64,000 bases of DNA, taken from the NCBI GenBank assembly GCA_940337035.1, contig CALNHX010002284.1, forward strand, positions 1 to 64,000, in the 5' to 3' direction. This document shows positions 1-9,307 of this stretch, in pieces; positions within the stretch are counted from its first letter, which is position 1, and each line of letters starts with the position of its first letter. The translations under genes were made by a program, and so were the position numbers. A model generated the notes under the pieces. The model was not told where the DNA came from and made no database searches. It saw only the letters and a program-made list of their open reading frames with translations. Origin of the DNA: Agriotes lineatus. Lineage: Eukaryota; Arthropoda; Insecta; Coleoptera; Elateridae.

Positions 1-62
1 ATCTTGTATTTGTATTAGTTCTGCTGCAATTGCTTGATCAGATGCGTCCGTACAAAGTTCGG

Positions 63-482
63 TTATTTCAGTAATAATCCTTCATGAAACCTCTGTTTGA
101 TGGTATTCAATGCTTTTTCTCTTTCTTCATTCCATAACCATTTAACATCCTTTCTTAATAATTGTACTAAAGGTAACGTCAACTTTGAGTAGTTACTTAT
201 AAACCTTTTATAGTAATTGAAAACACCTAATAACCTTCTTAACTTCTTTAAATTCGTTGAAAGAGGTAAATTCTTAATCTCCTCAAGACGTTTCTCATTT
301 ATGATATCTCTATTTTTACTTATTTCGTATCCCAAATATGTTACTTTTTCTTGCATAAATTCACATTTTAAAATATTCCATTTTAAACCATTTTTATTTA
401 ATGTTTCTATTATAATTGCTAAATGTTTTAAATGTTGTTGTTCGTTTTCAGAAAACAATAAGATATCATCAACGTAATGCAC
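63..482 (-). pseudogene. gypsy reverse transcriptase, C-terminal palm and connection
   Basis: The frame begins just upstream of YVDDILLFS, the reverse transcriptase catalytic motif with its paired aspartates. It continues through a typical Ty3/gypsy thumb/connection stretch including LGYEIS and the RRLLGVFNYYKRFI pattern. In the full element it would copy the genomic RNA into cDNA. It is separated from the upstream RT half (524-1279) by an in-frame stop TAA near 490 and a frameshift. The start reported here is only the first methionine after that stop, not a native start. Confidence 0.85.
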
Positions 483-523
483 ACAAAAGTCTTAAAATTT
501 ATTTAATATCTTCTCCATTGCCC

Positions 524-1279
524 TTACCAGTGCTGCACAAGATGTTGACAAACCAAATGGTACCACCTTAAATTGAAAAATCTCCCCATCAATACTGAAA
601 GTAGTATATTTTCTCGACTCTTCATGTAATGGATAACCCAAAACGAATTTGTCAGATCTAATTTTGTAAGAATCTTCTTATCCAAAATTTTACTTAATAA
701 TCCATCAATTGTTTGTGGAGATTCGTATTGTGGCGCTGTTATTTGATTAATTCTAGGTGCATCCAAACATAAACGAAGAGAACCGTCACGTTTTTTAACT
801 ACCACTAAAGAATTAATAAAAATACTCTTTGAAACTTCTATTACTCCATCTATTACCATTTTATGTATTTCCTTTCTAACCTGTCCTGTTAATGCAAATG
901 TAATAGGGTAAGATTTAATATTCAAACTTTTTGATTCATCAACCTGCAACCTATGAACATATTTCTGTGCCTGTCCAACTTTTTCATTAATTATCTCTTT
1001 ATTTCTGTAAATTATTTCTAGTATTTGGCCTTCAAATTGTTTATTCTTCTCACCTATTTTTAATTCATTTAGCAATAAGCCATTATTATCATAATTATTC
1101 TCTATATTATTTAATATATTATTATTAATCACTATACCTTCTTTACATTTCATTATGTCCCCAATTTTATCTAATTGGCAACACTTATCTTCTTGCCTGA
1201 CTCTACTGGTACAGATCCAAAATTTAATTAACCCCTTTAAATGAATACACCTTTGTGATCCATCAATATTTATACCCAA
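524..1279 (-). pseudogene. gypsy protease end and reverse transcriptase N-terminal half
   Basis: The first residues (LGINIDG just upstream of the frame, then GINIDG) match the end of a retropepsin fold. A linker follows, then the RT fingers/palm with SLRLCLDAPRINQIT and the first catalytic aspartate region ILTKLDLTNSFW. The C-terminal ~25 residues are frameshifted. In another frame, at about 540-600, the expected FGLSTS stretch of the palm can be read before the stop and the YVDD motif of the next fragment. Two separate breaks therefore disable this RT. Confidence 0.8.
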
Positions 1280-1309
1280 TTGCTGAATAATGTCAATGCC
1301 ATGTCCACG

Positions 1310-1930
1310 CTAAGGCCTTTTACTATAAACAACACCGTCCCATTGATTAATAATTATCTTAACATTTAACATTTGGTTCGTGGTTAATACTTTTCTTTTA
1401 GTTGCAGATAGTAAATCTATTTTATTCACTTTAATTATATTCTTATGTAGGACATCCAAATTATTTAAAATTATTTCTTCATTTATTAATGATGCCATCG
1501 CACCACTATCAATCAAAGCTAAATATTTAATATTATTTAAATAACCTTTTATAAATGGTAATGTTGAAATTTGATTTCCTGCTTCTTCGTCTTCAAGTAA
1601 AAATTCTCCATCATTTTCATAATTATTGTTAAAACACGTGAGGTTCTTCTTTAAACTATTTAAAATTGAAGTTTTTTTTTTATCTTCTGAGGAATCTTCC
1701 AAACCCTCAGTTTCCTCTATCCGATTCTCCTCCATCGGTCTTCCTCTTTCATTTGTATTTCTGTATAAAGTGTTTATGTACTGTCTTCTAGGATAATTAT
1801 TTTTAATTTCCCCCTGTTTGGATTTTTCCACATTCTTGTCTTCAATCATTTCATGATATCGTTTCCTGTCATTATCTTCGTAGTACCTCTCATTGTATTG
1901 CCGATTATTGTTATTCTGATTCCTATTCAT
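1310..1930 (-). pseudogene. gypsy aspartic protease region
   Basis: An asparagine-rich, charged N-terminal half is followed by a retropepsin-like segment with the catalytic motif LIDSGAMASLI (the DSGA form of DTG/DSG). In the element this protease would cleave Gag-Pol. Its start codon overlaps the stop of the upstream Gag frame, a -1 arrangement common between gag and pol. The frame ends early near 1310 and the end of the protease continues in the frame of 524-1279, so there is a frameshift between them. Confidence 0.75.
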
Positions 1931-2802
1931 TCTATTGTCATTCTATCTATTATTTCTCCATTTACCAGGTTTCTATCATAATTATAATTAAAATTTCTTT
2001 CCCCAGTTTTGCCATTATTATGATTATTTCTGCCAAAATTAAATTTTTGTTGTAAGTCATCAAACTTTTTCTTACTGTAATTTTGAAAACTAGAACCTTC
2101 ATTCCTGTTATAATTTCTATTCTTATTGCCAATAGCCATATCATAATTTCTAACTATTTCTAAAAAATCTTTCATGGTCTTAATATTTTGAACAGCTACA
2201 GCTCTTGTTATTTCCCCTTCTAAATGTCGAGATAAATGTTGAATTATCTCTTCCTCAGCTAATGTTGGTGTCAGATGCTGTGCTCTATTATATTTATTTA
2301 TTACATACATTTCCTGTGTACTACCTCCTTCAAAAAATCTACCAGTTGTTAATTGTGTTCTCACTTGAGCTTGATGTGCATTACCCCAGTACTGGTCCAT
2401 GAATAACTGTCTAAATTCTTGATAATTGGTATATTTAGATTTTATTATAGTATGCCAAATATCTGCATGACTTCTTAAGGTCATGTTAATAATTTGTAAC
2501 TTTTTATGTTCATCAAATACTGACTTCATTATATCATCTAATTTAATCAAATAGGTCATCGGTTGTTCTCCTAATCTTCCTTCAAAGATTTGTAACATAT
2601 CTGCTTGTATTCCTCTTTTATTCCCATTTAAAATTCCAGTGCCATCTTGCATTCTTTTCAATGTATCTTCTACCTCTTTAAACATTGTTGAATTATTTTC
2701 TTTTAAGAAATTAACTTTGCTTACATTGTCATTAATTTCTTCTTGCATCTCAGCTCGATTTTTATCTACCTTATCATCAATCAATTTAAAATTTTTGTGC
2801 AC
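1927..2802 (-). pseudogene. gypsy Gag capsid-like protein
   Basis: A 291-residue open frame. The centre (about residues 65-220) has the spaced aromatic and leucine pattern of Ty3/gypsy capsid: FEGRLGEQPMTYL, then WHTIIKSKY, FRQLFMDQYW and later HLSRHLEGEI. The C-terminus is rich in Asn, Arg and Lys, and no CCHC zinc knuckle is visible, so RNA packaging would rest on the basic tail. It would assemble the particle shell. This frame is intact, but the N-terminal coiled-coil part of the same Gag is broken. Confidence 0.7.
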
Positions 2803-2865
2803 ATTCTTATTAATTCTGACTTTGTATGTCCTTTAATTTGCCATCTAACTCTTCTTTATTCTTTA

Positions 2866-3597
2866 CTATAACTTATCTTCAATGATTTGTGTTAAATTTT
2901 CCTCTAGCTGTTTGTTTTCGTCCTTCCTTTCGCTTCTCACCTCATTCTTAACTTCATCCTTATAACTTTCTAATGTTACACAAATATTATCTATTTTCTC
3001 TTGCAATTCTTGTTTATTCTGAAATTGTACTTTATTAAAATCTTCCTTTAACTCCTTTATTGATTCTTCCATCTTTTTTGCCTGGTCTTTTTGTTCTTGC
3101 ACCTTCTCTGCAGTTCTCTTTATCGCTGCTTGTAACCTACCTTCCCTTTCCTCAGCATCCTTCTAAATTAACTATTGTAATCGTCTTTCTCTTTCCTCTG
3201 CATCCTTCTTACTTTCTTCTGCCTTTTCCTCAATTGACTGTTGCAATCTTCTTTATCTTTCCTCTGCCTTTTCCTCAATTGACTGTTGCAGATCTCTCTT
3301 ACTTTCATCTGCCTTCCTCTCTAAATTCTGTAAATTCTTTTTCAACTCTTCTGTAGTTCTTTCTATTGTTGCTTGAAACCTACCTTCCCTTTTCTCAACA
3401 TCCTTCTTTGACTCTGCTGCATCATTCTTTATTTCATGTAAATCCTTCCTCAACTCTGCTGCTATTTTCTCTGCATTATTCTCAGTTGCTTGTTGATTTT
3501 CTTGCAATATTAGTTGCATCATCACCATGAACTTCTCTAACTTCTCATTTATATTTTTTTTCTGTTCCTTTAGTTTAACACGTATTGCACTTTGCAA
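2866..3597 (-). pseudogene. gypsy Gag N-terminal coiled coil, broken
   Basis: Two fragments (3253-3597 and 2866-3102) in different frames are both highly charged, made of Lys/Glu/Gln heptad-like repeats, and look like one long coiled coil. A stop-containing stretch of about 150 bases separates them. The first fragment has no ATG. It opens after a stop, and its first codons overlap the sequence shared with the duplicate at 26278, so the native start is probably lost. Confidence 0.6.
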
Positions 3598-4040
3598 CTT
3601 TTAGATAAGGGCTTCTTGCAAAGTCCCTAGATTTAAAAATATTGTGCAGATGCTACACTTATTTCACATCGGGGAATTACTACTCTTCGTAATATCTCAG
3701 CAGTAAGGCTGGGCGATAAATCGATAAATATCGATATTATTTCCATATCGATATATGGAAATATCGGATATCGACATATCGATATATCGAATATCGCAAT
3801 ATCGAATATCTATATTTATCTATATATCGATATTTTTCGATATATTGACAAATATCGATAAATATCGATATAATTTTGATATCGAATATCGATATGTAAA
3901 TTTTAATATCGCCCACCCTTACTTGGGGACAAAGAATTAGTCAGAAGTCATTTTACTCTCTGGGATTCTACAAGGCGATATGCATATATTTCAGGAATTT
4001 TCATTCAATCGGCGCCAGGGTGGGCGAAACAAATAAGAAA
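3578..4040. repeat. duplication unit A, outer part (copy of 26278-26770)
   Basis: This stretch matches 26278-26770 almost base for base by eye: the shared start TTTAACACGTATTGCA, the TATCGA-rich palindrome, and the shared end GGGTGGGCGAAACAAATAAG. In unit B the match continues without a break into the sequence upstream of Gr copy 2. Here it is interrupted and resumes at about 7758. It could in part be the 5' end of a hAT element, since a hAT transposase lies directly beside the copy at 26278. Confidence 0.8.
3708..3924. repeat. TATCGA-rich palindromic repeat, copy 1
   Basis: The block starts CAGTAAGGCTGGGCGATA and ends with the inverse, TATCGCCCACCCTTACTTG. It is filled with overlapping TATCGATA and AATATCGATA words, so it can pair with itself along its whole length. 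The ends resemble hAT termini (CAGTAGGG type), but no matching 8-bp duplication is visible in the flanks. A near-identical block is at 26418-26652 and a diverged one at 12410-12610. Confidence 0.75.
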
Positions 4041-4905
4041 AGTGGACGTGACTACCTCCCTGGACTTTCCCATACTGGAAACTGTTCATATCGTCTTTAT
4101 TCAACAGTATTTACAACATATCAAAATTTCAACTCGAGGACTCACGTCTTCACCGTGATAACCGTTTACACTTTCACGTAAATTGCGGGTAAATATAAAA
4201 GAATGTGTAGTTCAAAACGTGACCACCGAGCTTCTGTAGATGGCGCCAAGTGGACAAGCCGCCACTGTGCTAGTTTATGTATTATTTTCCTCAAAACGGC
4301 TGTAGCACCGAGGTGAAATTTTCCAAGTACCTGGAAATTATATTTTCTAGGGCATACAAAATCGATTTTTTTATTTTCGCGGAAAAAGATTTTTTGACGC
4401 AAAAATATAACAACCGTTAGAATAAAAAAATTATTTTTCAAAAATAGAGGGGGGAGGGGGCCGGTGCGTTTACATATATCCACGAGTGTAATATTTTTTT
4501 GCATATTCATATGCTTCATTATGCACTGAGCAATTCAGTGAAAACCCCAGCTACCTATCTTGTTTTGTTTATTAATTAAAGGGGTTTAAATTTTCAAACT
4601 TCAAAGCTTCGTAGAGGGCGCCACAGATAATTCATGAGATTCTTTAAAAACAGATCGATAGCCCTTTTCGGGGTCTATCAGTGTATGAAGTTTAAACAAA
4701 TTCCTGTGGCAGTTTTTGAGAAATGATTTTTAAAAAATTTCCAAAATTTTGAAAATTTGTAATTTAGGCTCCTTGATATTTTTCAAAACACTTTTTATAT
4801 CACCTCATGTTAGCCTTCATATACTATTCAGAAAAAAAATTCAATTGAATCGATTCATCCGTTTTTGAGTAATAGGGCGTTAAACTCAAAATTTTCAAAA
4901 AATCA

Positions 4906-5350
4906 TAGTAGTACAGTAAAATTGTCGTTTTACCTTAAAAAAATTGACCGCGGCGATTCCTCTTGCCCAGTGGTTTAGGGTCATTAGACAAGTGTAAAAC
5001 CAAAAAGGCGTCACCCCACCCCTTGCTAAACAGCCGCCATCTTGATAACAATTGAATTTGTTTTTTTTTCGCGATCCATTGGTCGCACAGAAAAAGTTAT
5101 TGAACAAAAAATATTGGAAATAAAATTCTACAAATTTTTTATCCTTGCCGTGATACCGAGAAGTTGGTATTTAAAACGGTAGAAGGCGACAAAGTTACCA
5201 AAAAATGGTTTCCGCCATTCTAGCGCTGTGGGGCTGATTTTTTTCCGAAAATTGCGAATGTGAAAGTTGTAGTTCTTAAAAAAATATACACGAATCTCAT
5301 TTAATAATGCGATTGATTTAAATAGTCTCCGAGTGACAGCCCTTCAAAGT
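4906..5350 (+). repeat. left inverted arm of the 3.7-kb element
   Basis: This is the reverse complement of 6914-7356 with about 85-90 percent identity by eye. It includes the shared stretch encoding ARGGVTPFWFYT on the minus strand here and on the plus strand in the other arm. Both arms end inward at the same point (CCCTTCAAAGT / ACTTTGAAGGG). The matching open frames in the two arms are a by-product of the repeat and not evidence of a gene. Confidence 0.85.
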
Positions 5351-6851
5351 CCGCGCAGCGCGGATAAGTGGAGAGATGTAAATTATTTATATCTCGCACT
5401 TATTATAACTAACGAGATGTCATGTCTGCCATTTGGTTAACATAAAGAAAACCATTATCGCTCGTACTATTATCCATTTTTAATCATAATACAATCATGA
5501 GACAGCACTCACAATCGTATTTACGGATTTTTTCCAAGAATTTTTCACATTGCGTTTATAACAAGTTGTGAGCTCTATTTTCAATAAAAGTTTTAGCAAC
5601 ATTTCTATCATGGTCGATAATGACCCAGTTGTGTCCGAGACTACGAACCAAGACGAAGAAACAGCTCCAAAAAAAGAAAACGTGTCTGAGTAGACTACAA
5701 TATATCTTAGGGTTTATGCAAAAAAGAAATTACTTTCAATATACGAGCCCAGAATCAAATCATTTGGCACAGTTAAGATTCTTCTGGTATCTTTATTTTG
5801 TACCCACAAAAGAAAATCTTCTTGGTCGATATTCTTACATCGTAATTGTAGACGTTTTTAGCAGTATTATAACAGCTTTAACAATAACAAATTACAAAAA
5901 GTATTCGGGAAACATTAACTTTAATAGATATTATACACCAAGTGAATTAAACATATGTTTATTCACGAAAAGATGTTGAGCGCACGAGCACGTAGTGCGA
6001 GTGAGATCATATCTTTGAGTTAATAAATGTTTAATTTACGTGGCGTATATATGTTTTTATTAAATTTTGACGAAATTTTGAATAAAAAATTTAAAAAACA
6101 TTTAAACTAAGATATAAATTTGCCCATTCATCGTCGATTTGATCTAAATTTTAGTAATTATATATTACACACTAGAAAGAGAAAGAATAATTGAATGTAA
6201 ATATTTGTAAATAATAAAAATATGTTGTTCTTCATTGAAACTTTTTTAATTCTCTAGTGAATTAAACTCTTTTAATTCTCTAGTGAATTAAAACACTTTT
6301 ATTTCACTTGTGAATCACAGACTGTTTATGAAGGTTATGGAGTTAATAATGTCACTTTAAACTGTCAAAATTGAATAAAATAAATTACCGATTCATTTCA
6401 TTTGGCCCAAACGATCAAAATATAATTTCGTTCACCGTAGCATGTTTTAGTTGAAGTGAAACAAGCTGTTTGTTGTTTAATAACATTTAGACAGTCGGGT
6501 GTCTGTATTATTTTTGCAGAAATGGCACGTGGTAAAGCAATTGTCAATTTGTTGAATTTTGGTCATTTCTGTGGCAAAATTTATAAACAATTGCAATTAT
6601 CATATTATATAATAAATATTACACCAGAAAATGTAAGAGCTTTACGGATCTGAGCCAAATGATATCATTCTGGGCTCATATACTCCTTTCCCATCATTTT
6701 CATTTCTTTTACCTATACCAATTTCTGGGTATCGCGGCAATGACCAAAAATGTGTAGAATTTCTGTAGGTTGTGAAAACCTATTCACATTGAAACTACTT
6801 AAGTGACGTGACGATTATATCTCGCAAAAGAGAAATGGTTACTTCGTTGCG

Positions 6852-6910
6852 CCGGAATATATCGTACATTTCCCACACGCGCAGTGTGGGAAATGTACGA
6901 TATATTCCGG
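6852..6910. repeat. perfect 27-bp hairpin
   Basis: Two perfectly complementary 27-base arms (6852-6878 and 6884-6910, CCGGAATATATCGTAC... and its inverse) surround a 5-base loop GCGCA. It sits directly at the inner end of the right inverted arm (6914-7356). The left arm has the unrelated short palindrome CCGCGCAGCGCGG at the same place. Confidence 0.9.
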
Positions 6911-6913
6911 AGG

Positions 6914-7356
6914 ACTTTGAAGGGCTGTCACTCGGAGACTCAATCCCATTATTAAAAAAGATTCGTGCATATTTTTTCAAGCACTACAACTTTAACATTC
7001 GCAATTTTCGGAGAAAACCACCACCACAGAGCTACAATGACGGAAACAGATTTTTGGTAACTTTGTTGCCCTCTACCGTGTGAAATACCAACTTCTCGGT
7101 ATCGCGGTAAGGATCAAAATTGTGTAGAATTTTATTTCCAACATTTTTTGTTCAATAACTTTTTCTGTGCGACCAATGGATCGCGAGAAAAAACAAATTC
7201 AATTGTTATCAAGATGGCGGCTGTTTGGCAAGGGGTGGGGTAACGCCTTTTTGGTTTTACACTTATCTAATGACCCTAAACCACTGGGCAAGAGGAATCG
7301 CCGCGGCCAATTTTTTTAAGGTGACGGGGTATTTTCCGACAATTTTACTGTACTAT
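6914..7356 (-). repeat. right inverted arm of the 3.7-kb element
   Basis: Partner of 4906-5350 in inverse orientation. A transcript through the element would fold into a long imperfect hairpin with a loop of about 1.5 kb. Confidence 0.85.
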
Positions 7357-7757
7357 AGCGCCCGTCATTTTAAACCTAGCGAGTTCGGCAAAAAACTAAC
7401 AGATTTGTCTTATGACCCTCTATCGTTATCCGCAATAAAATTTTCAAGATTTTAATCACGAAAACAGTGATACCAAAAAAACATGCGTAACTTCCGCTTC
7501 CGGTTTAGGATTTTTTTGAAAAGCTTATTTTGTCGATGAATTTTCGATACACCCCGGCATTCCAAAGCGCATCAAAATCGGAGCAATACTTTCGGCTGTA
7601 GGAGCGTCACCCACCCACACACAGACAGACATTTTTAAAAACCACTTTTTTGGGTTCCTAGAGGCCCAAAACGGATATTTCTGTGAAAATCTCGATTTCC
7701 AAAATTTTTATGATTCCAAGACTTCCCTATACCTATGGGTATGGGAAAGTAATAATT

Positions 7758-8558
7758 ACTGCGCTGCACGCTTACGAAGAAATATTGTGGGTCGCGAGTA
7801 TTTTAGAGTTCGCCCAAACGAATCCACTTGTACATTCGGGGCCCAGGGCCGTACTTGGTAAAATTGGCGAAACGTAGGGAATTAAAAATGGCATTACACA
7901 TTGTATGTTCAATTTATTTCCCTACGCCTTCTACTTTGTAAAATTGGGGAGTCGGTATAGATATACTGTTTTTAATATATTTTATCCAACATCTCCTAGT
8001 GAGAAGGCTATTAGTAGATCGATTTTACACGTCTAAAGTGGTCCATAATCCACTGGTGAGGTAAACCGTAACCCACTAGTGAGATAAATACCATGTTACT
8101 CACTACTGTATTGTTGGTATCGCTGTCTAGCCATGTCGAATTCGAAATTTTCAGGTTAGGTTTTGCACTGCTGTACTGTCAAACGTATAACACGAATCAC
8201 AGGCGATTCGAACACCTTCAAGCAAACCGGTCAAGTTTCTATTTAATGTGATTAACCATCTTCTTACTTCTGAAAATGTTGTGGCCGAATTTTAAGTTTA
8301 TTTATTAAAGTCACAGAAACAACAGGTTTACTGTTATTATAATTGACTTAATGCTGCAACGAAAATAAATTCAAAATAACTTCAATGATTTGCCAAGGAC
8401 CAAAGCTTTGATTGTATCTTATTCAATAAGTGCGGTAGGTGCCGGATGTAAGTAATTGCAATTATGTATTAGTCAATTCTAAAAACAAGAAACCGCTGCA
8501 TAGTCAGTTTAGGTAATAGAGATCAATAAGTACCTTAGTCATTCTGCTACTGTAAAAC
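7758..8558 (+). repeat. duplication unit A, Gr-upstream flank
   Basis: Matches 26775-27190 and, in part, 39890-40065 plus 43745-43930. Shared landmarks are GCGCTGCACG, TTTTTAATATATTTTATCCA, the TGGTCCATAATCCACTGG stretch and the ATACCATGTTACTCAC stretch. It is the conserved flank that travels with each receptor copy. No coding sequence is recognised. The short frame at 7683-7877 is shared only because the DNA is duplicated. Confidence 0.8.
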
Positions 8559-9307
8559 ATGACAAATATATATATTCCGAGCTGTCTCCCGTATCTTTTT
8601 TAGCTGTATGTTTAGGACTGGCATCATTTACCGTAAAAATTCATGCTGAAGAGGTGAACTTAATATTTAGTAGGTGGTGCAGCTTTTACAAGTTGTTTTT
8701 CTATGTGCTTCAGATAATGATATTCTGCCTGCCAGTTGCAGCAGACTACGTACATGTCGTTGATGACCAGCAAGGAATGTTGCAATATATTGAGGCAACT
8801 GAAGTGGTAATAACCAAAACAGTTTATATTGTAATAATTACCTGCAATAAGATACATGATCGATTCCTTTTTAAAATATTGAATGAAGTTAAAGTTGTTT
8901 CTAGAATATTACCTATATTTAGAAAATTAGCACGTATTCTAGTGGTATTACACAGACCTGTGGCAGTACTGCCTACTTACTTCCTAATTTATATTTATAA
9001 ATTCACAATCTAGATAATATTTTGCAGTCCCATAGTACTGTTTAAGAAGCAGATTTCAATAACTGAACACTTTCTGGGAAAGTGTCTATGTCTATCAACT
9101 TCCATAGAAAACGCTGTAGACATCCAGCGTGGTAATATTTACCACATTGCAGAGTTATATAAAAAAAAATCGAAATTGCCGAAAGTATTAATAAAACCTA
9201 TAATTTTACACTTTTATGGAGCATTGTAATTGACTTCCAATCCATCGTTATTTCAACTATTGCATCTACTGATTATTATTATCCTATGTGAAAGTTTTAG
9301 CAACCAG
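8559..9307 (+). pseudogene. gustatory receptor copy 1, decayed first exon
   Basis: Aligns by eye with exon 1 of copies 2 and 3: an ATG at 8559, then the landmark TGTTTAGGACTGGCAT, the residues HVVDDQQG and YIEATEVVITK, and later NIYHIAELYKK and SESIN-like remnants. The coding line is broken by a stop and a frame change within the first 20 codons and by further shifts and deletions after 9010. The exon ends with SFSN followed by GTAAAC, at the same place as the donor of copy 2. If it were functional it would be a seven-helix ligand-gated ion channel subunit in taste neurons. No 3' exons were found downstream. Confidence 0.8.

Larger units (their letters stand above)
1..3580 (-). mobile_element. 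Ty3/gypsy-like LTR retrotransposon, truncated and decayed
   Basis: Read on the minus strand, the order is a coiled-coil N-terminal Gag region, Gag capsid region, aspartic protease and reverse transcriptase, which is the Ty3/gypsy order. The element runs off the left edge of the window, so RNase H and integrase are not visible. No LTR is seen at the right end. Coding similarity stops near 3580, where sequence shared with 26278 onward begins. At least four frame breaks and one in-frame stop show that it is inactive. Base composition is as AT-rich as the surroundings. Confidence 0.85.
4041..7757. mobile_element. 3.7-kb inverted-repeat element inserted in unit A
   Basis: The paralogous site near 26770 lacks this segment, so it is an insertion (or was lost from unit B). 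It contains 445-bp inverted arms (4906-5350 and 6914-7356), a shorter inner inverted pair (5736-5775 and 6650-6690), and a direct repeat (about 6720-6770 and 7085-7140). Near its outer edges ACTTTCCCATAC (4067) and GTATGGGAAAGT (7751) are inverse to each other. No transposase is recognisable. A 119-residue frame at 5620-5979 is of no known family. The class is unknown. Confidence 0.6.

Noticed and set aside
3060..3356. 98-residue plus-strand frame, rich in Phe/Leu/Pro
   Set aside because: Antisense shadow of the gypsy Gag coiled-coil coding sequence; no independent signal.
4895..7455. Similar frames with ARGGVTPFWFYT on opposite strands, which could suggest a conserved gene
   Set aside because: They are the two inverted arms of one element; conservation is explained by the repeat.
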